Shown: positions 29,160-38,681 of the stretch, in pieces
Numbering within the stretch: the stretch's first letter is position 1
Layout: every line of letters begins with the position of its first letter
DNA from: Gammaproteobacteria bacterium
GTDB lineage: Bacteria > Pseudomonadota > Gammaproteobacteria > Steroidobacterales > JABDKV01
Assembly (NCBI GenBank): GCA_013002045.1
Contig: JABDKV010000120.1
Span: 1 to 41,414 of the forward strand
Direction: 5' to 3'
DNA length: 41,414 bases
The notes under the pieces: model-generated
What the model was told of the DNA's origin: nothing
The model's input: only the letters and a program-made list of their open reading frames with translations
Database searches by the model: none
Made by a program: the position numbers and the translations under genes

Positions 29160-31628
29160 CTACGAGCGTGAAAAACTCAGGACGGTGCCGGTCTCGCTGG
29201 TCTCGAGCTGCCTGATAGTTTCGGTGTGGGGGCCTTTGCGCAGCAGGGAGCCAAAATGATCTGCCGACATCGGCCGACCAAACATATAGCCCTGCATTTT
29301 CGTGCAGCCGTGCTCGATCAGGAAATCGCGTTGCGCCGGTGTCTCGACGCCCTCGGCAATAACATCGATATTCAGTGACCGGGCCATCGCGATAATAGCG
29401 TTGGTGATGGCTGCGTCGTCGGTGCTGCTAGCGACATCGCGGATAAACGACTCATCAACCTTGAGCACATCGATCGGGAAACGCTTGAGGTAACTGAGCG
29501 ACGAATACCCGGTGCCGAAGTCGTCTACCGAGATCTTGACACCCATCATCTTGAGCGACTTGAGCGTTTCGATCGCACTGGACGCCTTGCGCATCAGCAT
29601 CGACTCGGTCAATTCGATATCGAGGTTGCTGGCAGGCAGTCCGGAGTCCTGTAGCGCCTTGGCAACAACCTTGAGCAGGTTGTCACGCCGAAACTGTCGT
29701 TCTGATAAGTTGACGGCGATGGTCAACTCACCCAGCCCCTGTTCACGCCACTCGGCTGTTTGCTTGCAGGCCTGTTGCAATACCCACGCGCCAATCGGTG
29801 CGATGAGTCCGGTTTCTTCGGCTAACGGGATAAAGTCGCCTGGCGAGACATTGCCGCGCACCGGATGTTTCCAGCGCAACAGGGCTTCAGCGCCGATTAT
29901 GCGTTCGTTTTCCTGGTCTATCTGCGGCTGGTAGACGAGAGATAACTCGTTGCGCTCCAGGGCTTTGCGCAGATCGGCTTCGAGAGCAAGACGTTCCATG
30001 GCCGTCGCATTCATGGAGGTGTCGTAGTACTGGAAATTGTCACGACCGCTCTCTTTCGCGTGGTACATCGCTGTGTCCGCGTTTTTTAGCAGCGACTGCA
30101 CATCAGCACCGTCCTGCGGATAGCGGCTGATACCAATACTGCCGCTCACGAATACTTCGTGCTGGTCGAGCTGGAACGGCTCGGCCAGCGACTTCAGCAT
30201 CCTTTTCGATACTGCCGCGACAGCTTCGTCGTCATTCACATCGAACAGGCAAATTATGAATTCGTCACCACCGAGTCGGGCCACGAAACTGGATGCCCCC
30301 GAAGGATGCGAGCTGCCCAGCAGGTCAGATTCGCGAATACAGCGGCGTAGTCTTTCCGCCACCTGGCGCAGCAACTCGTCACCGGCGCTGTGACCCAGCG
30401 TATCGTTGATGCGTTTGAAGCGATCGAGGTCCAGGAATAGCGTAGTCACGGGACGTCCCTCGGCAGCAGCAACCTGCAGGCAGATCTCGAGCTGCTCATT
30501 GAACTGGACGCGATTAGGCAAGTCGGTCAGATCGTCATGGTATGCCAGCTGTCGGATTCGATCTTCGGCCTGCTTGCGATGCGAGATATCCCGCAGGTTA
30601 TAAACGAATGCAACAGGGTTGCGATAGCGATCCCGCATGACACTGGCATTGAGGCTAATCGTGACAGGCTTGCCACAACCCATTTTCAGGACATGCTCGA
30701 CATCGCGTACGGCTTCGCCCCCGGCAAGTCGTTGCAGGTGGACAGACAAAAGCCCGTCAAACAGTTCCGTTATGGATTGACCCATAAGCTCACTTTCCTG
30801 CGCGCCTAGCAGGCGATTCGTTTCGCTGTTGATCAGTTGCACGACCCCGTCGCGATCCATGACGATCAATGCGTCTGTCATAGTCTCAGTAATCTGTTGA
30901 CCGACAAATGATGGAGTAAGATCAACCAGGCGGTAGCGCCAGGTCACATAAGTCGTGATAGCGAACAGGCACAGCATGGTGACGCGGCCGATAGGATAAA
31001 TGTCGAAGCCATACATAGGCAGGAAATCGACGATACTGACTGACCCGACCACAGAGGCAAAAAAGAACAGTTTCGACCGCCTGTGCATCGCGGTAATGAC
31101 AGGTGAGCGTCGGTAGCAAGACCAGAACAGCAACACGCAGGTTCCGACCAGTAACGCCAGGAATACAACAAAAGTGCTACCAATTGCGCCATAGCGTGGG
31201 TAGGGCCCCCACCAGCGCTGCTCAACACCGAGGACAAAATCGCTGGATGTGAACAGCAGGACCAGGTACATCGCTGAAACGAGGACTGAGAAAGACAAGG
31301 CGCGCCCGAGGTTGCGGTAGGACTCGCCACGTACTACGCGGGCCGCAAAGAACAACGCGCTTGTGGGAATGAAGACGATTCCGGCATGAGCCACCTTGGC
31401 CCACCAGGTGGCCACGGTCGCGCTGTTGGCGCAATACATGATGCCGAAGCTGCTAAGCCAGACCGAAGTCGACAGCGCCAGCAGGAACAAGGGCGTTGCT
31501 ACCCGTGATGCCCGTTCATGCGTGAGCGTGATTGCTGACATGAACAGGATCAAAGCGGCCGTGCCAAACATTGACATGGCATCGCTATCGAAAGTGTATG
31601 ACTGAATCTGGAGTACTTGCTCGAGCAT
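29160..31628 (-). CDS. 7TM-PAS-GGDEF-EAL c-di-GMP signalling protein
   Basis: N-terminal TM segments; TMTDALIVMDRDGVVQLINSETNRLLG (PAS); DDLTDLPNRVQFNEQLE...FVARLGGDEFIICL (GGDEF); YQPQIDQENERIIGAEALLRWKHP (EAL), DDFGTGYSSLSYLKRFPIDVLKVDESFI. Start M at 31628 chosen by alignment with the left-edge paralogue (track start 31718). Confidence 0.92.
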   Translation of the reverse strand: MLEQVLQIQSYTFDSDAMSMFGTAALILFMSAITLTHERASRVATPLFLLALSTSVWLSSFGIMYCANSATVATWWAKVAHAGIVFIPTSALFFAARVVRGESYRNLGRALSFSVLVSAMYLVLLFTSSDFVLGVEQRWWGPYPRYGAIGSTFVVFLALLVGTCVLLFWSCYRRSPVITAMHRRSKLFFFASVVGSVSIVDFLPMYGFDIYPIGRVTMLCLFAITTYVTWRYRLVDLTPSFVGQQITETMTDALIVMDRDGVVQLINSETNRLLGAQESELMGQSITELFDGLLSVHLQRLAGGEAVRDVEHVLKMGCGKPVTISLNASVMRDRYRNPVAFVYNLRDISHRKQAEDRIRQLAYHDDLTDLPNRVQFNEQLEICLQVAAAEGRPVTTLFLDLDRFKRINDTLGHSAGDELLRQVAERLRRCIRESDLLGSSHPSGASSFVARLGGDEFIICLFDVNDDEAVAAVSKRMLKSLAEPFQLDQHEVFVSGSIGISRYPQDGADVQSLLKNADTAMYHAKESGRDNFQYYDTSMNATAMERLALEADLRKALERNELSLVYQPQIDQENERIIGAEALLRWKHPVRGNVSPGDFIPLAEETGLIAPIGAWVLQQACKQTAEWREQGLGELTIAVNLSERQFRRDNLLKVVAKALQDSGLPASNLDIELTESMLMRKASSAIETLKSLKMMGVKISVDDFGTGYSSLSYLKRFPIDVLKVDESFIRDVASSTDDAAITNAIIAMARSLNIDVIAEGVETPAQRDFLIEHGCTKMQGYMFGRPMSADHFGSLLRKGPHTETIRQLETSETGTVLSFSRS

Positions 31629-31848
31629 CCTCAAAACCAGTGCCGTGGCTGACTGTTTTTCATAATCAGCTATGACTTGTTTGCAACGTTTGACGATACT
31701 GTCATTGCTGACTTGCAAATGCAGTGTGTTTGTTCTCAGTTTTTGCAGCCCAGGGTGTATTTTTTTGACTGTTATGTAGAGCGCCGCCGGAATGTTCTGT
31801 GACGGCCCTCTTGGTAATGGTTAACGTGAATGCGTATGCTCGATACCC

Positions 31849-32103
31849 ATGAAAAAACGCAATCCGCAACGCGCCTTCGCCCTGGCCATTTTTAGCTCCG
31901 ACCACCTGATGGAGAAGGAGCATTATGTTGCGGCCGCCTCGATACTTGAGCGTTACCTGAACCTGCACCCACCGCATGCCAGTGTGTTGCGCCGACTTGG
32001 ACGTATTCGCATGATGCAGGGCAGGCCTGCCGATGCGGTGCCACTGCTGTCCGCAGCGCTACAACTCGAACGACCGGTTCGCGAAGCTGTAGCTGTAGCC
32101 TGA
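31849..32103 (+). CDS. Small TPR-like protein (84 aa)
   Basis: YVAAASILERYLNLHPPHASVLRRLGRIRMMQGRPADAVPLLSAALQL; strong similarity to the 14598..14828 product. Confidence 0.75.
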   Translation: MKKRNPQRAFALAIFSSDHLMEKEHYVAAASILERYLNLHPPHASVLRRLGRIRMMQGRPADAVPLLSAALQLERPVREAVAVA

Positions 32104-32139
32104 TCCCCGCATAGTCGTCTTTCTTGATACCATCTGCCT

Positions 32140-32502
32140 GTGACGAAAGTAGCAGGCAAAGATCCTGCGCGTGTCAATCGCCTGGTCTGGCGCACCGTGC
32201 AGAAAATCCCGTCTGGATCTGTCTGCACCTACGGCCAGGTCGCCGACCTCGCAGGTCTGGGGAAGGCGGCACGGCGGGTCGGTCGGGCATTGCGCGAATT
32301 GCCAGTAGACAGCGACGTGCCCTGGCACCGCGTGTTGCGCGCGGGAGGAAATGTGGCATTCCCACCGGATAGCGATGCCTGGCAACGCCAGGTTGACCGC
32401 CTCTCGGCCGAGGGTGTCGATGTCATTCGCGGCAAAGTAGACCTCGACCGTTTTGGCTGGAAGCAAAGCCTGGACGCCTTGCTGTGGTATCCGGATGCGT
32501 AA
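32140..32502 (+). CDS. Alkyltransferase-like protein (ATL; MGMT-fold, YbaZ-type) with PWHRV instead of PCHRV
   Basis: VNRLVWRTVQKIPSGSVCTYGQVADLAGLGKAARRVGRALRELPVDSDVPWHRVLRAGGNVAFP; MGMT C-terminal domain with Trp at the active-site Cys position. Confidence 0.92.
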   Translation: MTKVAGKDPARVNRLVWRTVQKIPSGSVCTYGQVADLAGLGKAARRVGRALRELPVDSDVPWHRVLRAGGNVAFPPDSDAWQRQVDRLSAEGVDVIRGKVDLDRFGWKQSLDALLWYPDA

Positions 32503-33799
32503 TTTCGGTAAACCGCTGTATATGCGATGGCAAACGGATGTTCGGGCGACGGCGTTGCGTCGGTCGTTACAGGGCCTGCGGTATCGCGACAGCCGACGTG
32601 TGCTGTTCTTTCATCGTGTCGGTGATGCCTGGTCGTGGCTGGCTGCACAGTTGCTGGCAGAAATGGCCCGCGCCTACGATCTCGAAGTGGAGGTGCGCAT
32701 GCTGTCCGCTATGCCGGTGCATGCGGTACACGATCCGGATCGCTATGACGCTTATGCCGCCTACGATTGCCAGCGCCTGGCTGACGCCTGGACTTTACGG
32801 TTTACTCGCTCCGGCAGTCCTCCCGACGAAGTGTTGCAGCGCCTGGCAAGTCGCATCATTCTTGCGCGGCCGACGATTGACACGGCACTGGCTGCGACAA
32901 CTGCAGCATGGTGCGGGGGCGAACAGGCATTGTCGCAACTGGCCAGCGAGCTTGGCGCTGTCGATGAGCCCGCAGCGCAAACAAGGCAGGCAGCAAACCT
33001 GCGCGAGTTGCAACGGCGCGGTCACTATCTCAGTGCGATGACCTGGCATGCGGGAGAATGGTATTGGGGCGTCGACAGGCTGGCGTTTCTCGAACAGCGC
33101 CTGGCCGGGGAACGCGATAGCGCGATCACAGCGCGTTTCGAGCCCATCCGCCGTCAGCGCGCCGGGACGCCGCAACGGCAATCTCTTGAATTCTATTTTT
33201 CGTTTCGCAGTCCGTATTCATACCTGGCTACCAGCAGAGTTATCGATCTGGCCGATCGACTTGGCCTGGACCTGGAGTTGCACCCGCTACTGCCATTGGC
33301 GCAGCGTGGCATTCCGGTCGCGATGAGCAAGATACGTTACATATTGCGGGATGCGGCACGGTGTGCACGCGAGCAACAGATCGACTTCGCTCCGCGGCAT
33401 GATCCGCTGGGGAAGGGCGTGGAGCACTGTCTCGCCGTTGTCCATGCCGCCCAGTCCGCCGGCCGTGGCCGCGAGTTCATGCTTGCTGCTATGCGCGCCA
33501 TCTGGGCGGAAGGCATGGCGGTTAACCGGATTCCGGTACTGAGGAGAATCGCGGCACAGGCAGAAATAGACGCCCAATCTGTAGACCAGGCGATCACGTC
33601 GATGCGTTGGCGTGCAGCGGCTGAAGCGAGTGCAGCGAAGTTATCGGTGCTTGGTCTGTGGGGCGTTCCCGTTATGTGCCTGCGTGGTTTCGATCAAAAC
33701 CCGGTTAGCGTGGCATGGGGGCACGATCGGGTCTGGGCGATTGAGCGGGCTGCACTGGGCCTGGATCGACCGGTGCCGCTGCCTGGTGCCATCCAGTAA
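32495..33799 (+). CDS. DsbA-family protein with two thioredoxin-fold (HCCA isomerase/GST-kappa-like) halves
   Basis: ATG 32495 overlaps the ATL stop by 8 nt; RRVLFFHRVGDAWSWLAAQLLAEMARAYDLEVEVRML and SLEFYFSFRSPYSYLATSRVIDLADRLGLDLELHPLLP...SKIRYILRDAARCAREQQIDF are two related units. Confidence 0.82.
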   Translation: MRNFGKPLYMRWQTDVRATALRRSLQGLRYRDSRRVLFFHRVGDAWSWLAAQLLAEMARAYDLEVEVRMLSAMPVHAVHDPDRYDAYAAYDCQRLADAWTLRFTRSGSPPDEVLQRLASRIILARPTIDTALAATTAAWCGGEQALSQLASELGAVDEPAAQTRQAANLRELQRRGHYLSAMTWHAGEWYWGVDRLAFLEQRLAGERDSAITARFEPIRRQRAGTPQRQSLEFYFSFRSPYSYLATSRVIDLADRLGLDLELHPLLPLAQRGIPVAMSKIRYILRDAARCAREQQIDFAPRHDPLGKGVEHCLAVVHAAQSAGRGREFMLAAMRAIWAEGMAVNRIPVLRRIAAQAEIDAQSVDQAITSMRWRAAAEASAAKLSVLGLWGVPVMCLRGFDQNPVSVAWGHDRVWAIERAALGLDRPVPLPGAIQ

Positions 33800-33814
33800 T
33801 GGGTTGAAACGACG

Positions 33815-34768
33815 TTATTCCCACTGGTATCCAAGGAATTCCAGTGCCGGGCGCATGTGCGGTTGCAGCGCCCGCAGCTCCTCATGGGACAGTCTTGTCC
33901 GCCACTTGCCGGTGTTGTCGGGGCGGACCTGGTCGACCAGGTAGTTGCCGATCGGACTCGCGGTATCGATTCCCAGGTGAGCTGCCAGTTGATGCCATGT
34001 GCCCCCGGGGTCGTGCAGCATGTCCTCATAGCGAATCTCGAGATAAATAGACGACGGCAATAATCTGCCGGCACAGGCTCCGTGCATCACGCATTGACTC
34101 CATTGCCAAGCACTCGCCTGCAGACCTCCGTAGGCACGAACATAGTCATGCATACCCGGCGCGCGTTCTCCATAGTGCACCGCGCTTGCAGTAAAGACTG
34201 CGCGCATGAAGTCGCCGGCCTTATCACGGACAACGACCGGCAGACGCCCGGGCGGAATATTGCCGCCACGAAAGAGCGTCAGAAATTCTCCCATGCGTTT
34301 TTTGATCAGCGCAGCCCGGAAGCGAAGGCCGCGCGCCTGCTGGAGATGCGCGTGGGCCTTGCGGCCACCGACACGTTCATACTGGCGCGACAGCACGTTG
34401 TCGCGACCGTCTCGTATGATGTGAATGATCTTCGCCTGCGGGAACAGGGCGTGAACGAAGGGGACGCGGAATACGTTACTTGGCGTCTTGTCGACGACGA
34501 CACTTTGTTCGCGTCTGGCGACACTGTGAAAGTAATTGCGAATGTAATTCGCAGTCTGACCGTGTGCCTCTGATGCCGTACGTACATCGTATTTCAGCGA
34601 GCGCTGCCCATAATTCCAGACGTAGCGGTTTTCATCGACGTTACAGAACAATGGATCCTGCGCCAGCGCTTGCGCCAGCAGGTTGGTACCGGAGCGACCG
34701 GCGCCTATGATGAGTACTGGGTTGTCGCGCGCAAGCGGCATGTCAGCTGGACTTGAGGCCGGGGTCAA
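33815..34768 (-). CDS. Sulfotransferase family protein
   Basis: PVLIIGAGRSGTNLLAQAL (5'-PSB loop), VVDKTPSNVFRVPFVHALFPQAKIIHIIRDGRDNVLSRQYERVGG (3'-PB region), EIRYEDMLHDPGGTWHQLAAHLGI. Confidence 0.9.
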   Translation of the reverse strand: MTPASSPADMPLARDNPVLIIGAGRSGTNLLAQALAQDPLFCNVDENRYVWNYGQRSLKYDVRTASEAHGQTANYIRNYFHSVARREQSVVVDKTPSNVFRVPFVHALFPQAKIIHIIRDGRDNVLSRQYERVGGRKAHAHLQQARGLRFRAALIKKRMGEFLTLFRGGNIPPGRLPVVVRDKAGDFMRAVFTASAVHYGERAPGMHDYVRAYGGLQASAWQWSQCVMHGACAGRLLPSSIYLEIRYEDMLHDPGGTWHQLAAHLGIDTASPIGNYLVDQVRPDNTGKWRTRLSHEELRALQPHMRPALEFLGYQWE

Positions 34769-34892
34769 TCGCGCAGTCTAAACCGTGCCGGCGATAGACG
34801 GAATATGGGCGCCGCAGGCGCCGTTAAAGAAGTATCATCTGAAGACCGGCCAGCGAGCCAGCAGCCGGCGGTGGGGCAACAGTGAGGTTTAA

Positions 34893-35705
34893 ATGACTGA
34901 TTTTAGTGGACGCGGTGTCGTCATTACCGGCGCAGCGAGTGGAATGGGGCGCCTGCTGGCGCTACGAATAGCCGATGCCGGTGGCCGGCTGGCGTTATGG
35001 GATATCGACCAGGCCGGGCTCGATCGACTGGTAGGCGAGCTGGCGCCGCGTGGTGTCCAGACCGTCGCCGTACAGTGCAACCTGGCCAGTCGCGAAGCCA
35101 TAGCCGCAGCTGCTGCAACGACACTCGAGGCGCTGGGAGAGGTCGATATCCTGATAAACAACGCGGGTATCGTTTCGGGCAACAACCTGCTCGATATATC
35201 CGACGAGCAAATCGAGCTGACCTTCGATGTCAATGCGCTGGCATTGTTCTGGACGACACGGGCCTTCCTGCCGGCAATGCTGGAACGTGACCGTGGGCAC
35301 ATTGTGACCGTTGCCTCGGCAGGGGGTATAGCCGGCACGGCCAAGCTGGTTGACTATTGCTCGAGCAAATTCGCGGCAGTCGGGTTCGACGATTCGTTGC
35401 GCGTTGAACTAAAGCGACGTGAGAGCGCAGTAAGAACGACTGTAGTTTGCCCGTTCTACATCGACACCGGCATGTTCGCGGGTGTTACAACCCGCTTCCC
35501 GTGGTTACTTCCAATACTTGACCCCGACGAGGCAGTTACACGCATCCTGCGGGCGATCCGCAGCAACCGGGCCCGCCTGATCATGCCGCGTTTCGTCTAC
35601 ACCACTTACCTGATGAGACTGCTGCCAGTACCGTTATCCGACTGGTTCATGGATTTCTTCGGCGTTTCCCGCAGCATGGACCAGTTTACCGGCCGCAAGC
35701 ACTAA
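34893..35705 (+). CDS. SDR family NAD(P)-dependent oxidoreductase (SDR16C/RDH-like)
   Basis: GRGVVITGAASGMGRLLALRIADAG; NNAGIVSGNNLLDISDEQIELTFDVNALALFWTTRAFLPAMLERDRGHIVTVASAGGIAGTAKLVDYCSSKFAAVGFDDSLR. Confidence 0.92.
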   Translation: MTDFSGRGVVITGAASGMGRLLALRIADAGGRLALWDIDQAGLDRLVGELAPRGVQTVAVQCNLASREAIAAAAATTLEALGEVDILINNAGIVSGNNLLDISDEQIELTFDVNALALFWTTRAFLPAMLERDRGHIVTVASAGGIAGTAKLVDYCSSKFAAVGFDDSLRVELKRRESAVRTTVVCPFYIDTGMFAGVTTRFPWLLPILDPDEAVTRILRAIRSNRARLIMPRFVYTTYLMRLLPVPLSDWFMDFFGVSRSMDQFTGRKH

Positions 35706-35711
35706 GCTGCG

Positions 35712-37199
35712 ATGACACTGGATCGACCGCTACGTATAGCACTGGCACTGGCCATCGTAATTGGCCTGTTATTGCTGCTGCTGGCGATCGTCCTGGTCAG
35801 CGATTCGCTACTCGACCTGTGGGATCGTCTGCAGACGGCACCGACCTGGCTGAGCGCGATCATCCTGTTGGTCGTCGCGACGCTGAGCCTGGCAACGGGT
35901 TGGGCGCTTTTGCGCCTGTTGTTCTGGTCACCGGCCAGCAGCAAGACCGGCGAAGTCATCGATGAAGCTACTTTACGCGCTCGACTGGAAGAGGCCGAAG
36001 CGCAGGGCCTCGATGTCGACGCGGCACGACGGGAACTGGCCCTGCTCGATTCAAGGCGTGAAAATGGCGAATTCCGGGTAGCGTTGTTCGGTGAAATCAG
36101 TACCGGCAAGACCGCCGTTATTCGCGCACTGGTGCCGGATGATGCGATCGATGACATCAGTGTGCGTGGTGGTTCGACACGTAAGTTGACTGACTACGCC
36201 TGGGTGTCTCCAGCCGGGGATCGGCTGATCCTGACAGATGTCCCCGGTTTGAACGAGGCGGGCCGCAGCCTCGATCAGATTGCCAGCGATGAAGCGATGC
36301 GGGCACACGCGGTGATATTTGTCTGCGACAACGATCTTACTCGCGACGAGTTCAGCGCGTTGTCAGCGTTAACGCAATTCGATAAACCTATGATTGTGGC
36401 GCTCAACAAGCGTGACCAGTTTAGCGAAGAACAACGCGCGCAACTGGAAGCAAGCCTGGCTACCCGTCTTGGTGAATTACAAAGCGGGCATGAAATCACG
36501 CTGGTGGGTATCAGCGCCGCGCCGCGGGAAAAAATTATTCGCTTGCTGCCTAGCGGTCGTGAGGAACAGGTGTTTGAAGAAGGACCGGCGGAGGTGGCTG
36601 AGTTGCGCTCTGCCTTGCAGCAGGTCATGGATCGCGACCCTGTGCTGCTCGAGGAAATGCGCGATGCCAGCGTCTTCGTGCTGGCCAGGCAGAAACTCGA
36701 CACGGTGCAGGACGAGCATCGGCAACGGCGCTCGCAGGAACTGGTCACCAGCTATACCCGCAAAGCCATAGTAGGAGCGCTGGCAGCGGTGGCCCCGGGT
36801 ACCGACATCCTGATCCAGGGCTATCTCGGTGCCAATTTCGTCCGTGAGCTGTGTGAGCTATACGGTGTCAGCCCGCGCGATATCGACGTGCAGCAGTTCC
36901 TGAAGCTGAGCCACAGGCACATTGGCAAGGCAATGCCACTTATGCTCGCGATCGGTGGTAATGCACTAAAGGCATTTCCCGGCGCCGGAACGGTGGCTGG
37001 CGGGCTCATGCATGCAGTCGCCTATGGTTTGATCTTCGATACGCTCGGCAAGGCATTGTCATTGTCATTGCGCGAGAATGGGCGCCTGCGGCCGGCACCC
37101 GCGGCGTCGCAATTCAGGAAATTACTCAGTGAAAATCTGGAAAAACGTACGCTCCATGTGGCAAAGCTTGCCCTGGACGCAAGTCGCGAGCGAGACTGA
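35712..37199 (+). CDS. Membrane-anchored Era/TrmE-like GTPase with DUF697-like C-terminus
   Basis: Two N-terminal TM segments (LALAIVIGLLLLLLAIVLVSDSLL; LSAIILLVVATLSLATGWALLRLLFW); G1 GEISTGKT, G3 DVPGLNE, G4 NKRD; hydrophobic helical C-terminus GKAMPLMLAIGGNALKAFPGAGTVAGGLMHAVAYGLIFDTLGKAL. Confidence 0.88.
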   Translation: MTLDRPLRIALALAIVIGLLLLLLAIVLVSDSLLDLWDRLQTAPTWLSAIILLVVATLSLATGWALLRLLFWSPASSKTGEVIDEATLRARLEEAEAQGLDVDAARRELALLDSRRENGEFRVALFGEISTGKTAVIRALVPDDAIDDISVRGGSTRKLTDYAWVSPAGDRLILTDVPGLNEAGRSLDQIASDEAMRAHAVIFVCDNDLTRDEFSALSALTQFDKPMIVALNKRDQFSEEQRAQLEASLATRLGELQSGHEITLVGISAAPREKIIRLLPSGREEQVFEEGPAEVAELRSALQQVMDRDPVLLEEMRDASVFVLARQKLDTVQDEHRQRRSQELVTSYTRKAIVGALAAVAPGTDILIQGYLGANFVRELCELYGVSPRDIDVQQFLKLSHRHIGKAMPLMLAIGGNALKAFPGAGTVAGGLMHAVAYGLIFDTLGKALSLSLRENGRLRPAPAASQFRKLLSENLEKRTLHVAKLALDASRERD

Positions 37200-38496
37200 C
37201 CCGCCGGCGACGAGCGCAGGTGACGGGCACCTGTCGCAGGCGCGCGACAGCCTGCGGGATATCCTCGATGACAGTCGCGTGCCGGCGGCTGTACGCGAAG
37301 CGCTGGCCGATGACTATGCCCAGGTCGAACGCATGCTGGACAAGCTCGAGCATGGCCATATTCATATCGCCGCCTTCGGTCGTGTCGGTGTCGGCAAGTC
37401 TTCGATGCTCAACGCGTTACTTGGCGAGAAACGTTTTGCGGTCAGCGCCCTGCATGGCGAGACCCGTGTGTCTGAGTCGAGTGCGTGGACCTCTTACGAG
37501 AGTCACGGTGTCTACCTGATCGACACACCCGGCATCAATGAGATTGACGGCCAGGCGCGAGAGCAACTGGCGCGCGAGGTCGCGGCACGGGTCGACATGG
37601 TGATCTTCGTTGTCGATGGCGACCTGACGGAAACCGAGCTCGATGCCTTGCGTACGCTTAAGCAACAAAACAGGCCAATTCTGCTGGTGCTGAACAAGAC
37701 CGATCGTTACAACAGCGACGAGATCGGGTTACTGCACGAGACATTGGTGGAACGCAGTCACGGGCTGGTGGCGCCACGCAACATTGTCGCCGCCGCCGCC
37801 AATCCCGCAGAAGTAGTTTATGTGCGCGTGGCTCAGGACGGTAACGAAGAGCGTTCGCAGCAACAGCCGCCGGCTGAGATAGCCAGCGTCAAGGAACGCA
37901 TCTGGGAAATCCTCGAGGCCGAAGGCCAGACGCTGGCGGCACTCAATGCGAGCCTGTTTGCCGGCGATCTCAGTGACAAGGTGGCCGCGCGCATCCTCGA
38001 GACCCGCAAAGTGCTCGGGGATAAGCTGATACGAACTTACTCCGTGACCAAGGGCGTGGCAGTGGCTTTCAACCCGGTGCCGGTTGCCGATCTGTTCGCC
38101 GCTGCAGTGATCGATGGCGCCATGATCTGGCACCTGTCCAGACTCTACGACCTGCCACTGGGGCGTGGTGAAGCCAGTTCACTTGCCAGCGCCATCGTGA
38201 CCCAACTGGCCGCATTGATGGGTACCGTTTGGGCTGTGCACTTCGTTTCGTCTGCCCTCAAGATTGGCACCGCCGGTGTGTCGACCGTCGTCACGGCCGG
38301 AGCCCAGGGCGCGGTGGCCTATTACGCCACCTTCGTGGTCGGCAAAGTGGCGGAGGAATACCTGGTGCAGGGCAAGTCATGGGGTGAAGGCGGCCCGAAG
38401 TTAGTGGTGCAACGTATACTCGACTCGATCGACCGTGATTCGATATTGTCCCAGGCACGCGAAGATATCCGTAGTCACCTGCGAGGTGGGAAATGA
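37129..38496 (+). CDS. Second GTPase with DUF697-like C-terminus
   Basis: GTG 37129 (AGGAAA upstream) or ATG 37156; G1 GRVGVGKSS, G3 DTPGINE, G4 NKTD; C-terminal hydrophobic region AVAFNPVPVADLFAAAVIDGAMIWHLSRLYDLPL. Overlaps the previous gene by about 71 nt in another frame. Confidence 0.87.
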   Translation: MKIWKNVRSMWQSLPWTQVASETDPPATSAGDGHLSQARDSLRDILDDSRVPAAVREALADDYAQVERMLDKLEHGHIHIAAFGRVGVGKSSMLNALLGEKRFAVSALHGETRVSESSAWTSYESHGVYLIDTPGINEIDGQAREQLAREVAARVDMVIFVVDGDLTETELDALRTLKQQNRPILLVLNKTDRYNSDEIGLLHETLVERSHGLVAPRNIVAAAANPAEVVYVRVAQDGNEERSQQQPPAEIASVKERIWEILEAEGQTLAALNASLFAGDLSDKVAARILETRKVLGDKLIRTYSVTKGVAVAFNPVPVADLFAAAVIDGAMIWHLSRLYDLPLGRGEASSLASAIVTQLAALMGTVWAVHFVSSALKIGTAGVSTVVTAGAQGAVAYYATFVVGKVAEEYLVQGKSWGEGGPKLVVQRILDSIDRDSILSQAREDIRSHLRGGK

Positions 38497-38681
38497 ACAG
38501 ATACCTTCTGATAGCGACCGTACTGGCGCTGGCCGCCTGTGACCGGCCACCACCGGAGGAGACGGTCTTCGATGAAAAGCTCGAGACAATGGAACGCGCA
38601 CGTGCCGTTGAGGGTCAGTTACAACAACGGGCCGACGAAATCGATGAGAAACTGAAGGAGCGTGAAGATCCACCGCAATAA
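38493..38681 (+). CDS. Small lipoprotein with charged helical tail (62 aa)
   Basis: MNRYLLIATVLALAACDRPPPEE...: lipobox LAAC; METMERARAVEGQLQQRADEIDEKLKERED-type helix; ATGA overlap with upstream stop. Confidence 0.8.
   Translation: MNRYLLIATVLALAACDRPPPEETVFDEKLETMERARAVEGQLQQRADEIDEKLKEREDPPQ

Noticed and set aside
34811-34825. Inverted repeat GGCGCCGCAGGCGCC upstream of the SDR gene
   Set aside because: Short GC palindrome with no T tract and a location 5' of the gene; common by chance at this GC content.
35712-38496. GTPase pair as a dynamin-like or anti-phage defence system
   Set aside because: Motifs resemble Era/TrmE-like GTPases with DUF697, not dynamins; no nuclease, toxin or mobile-element context is visible.
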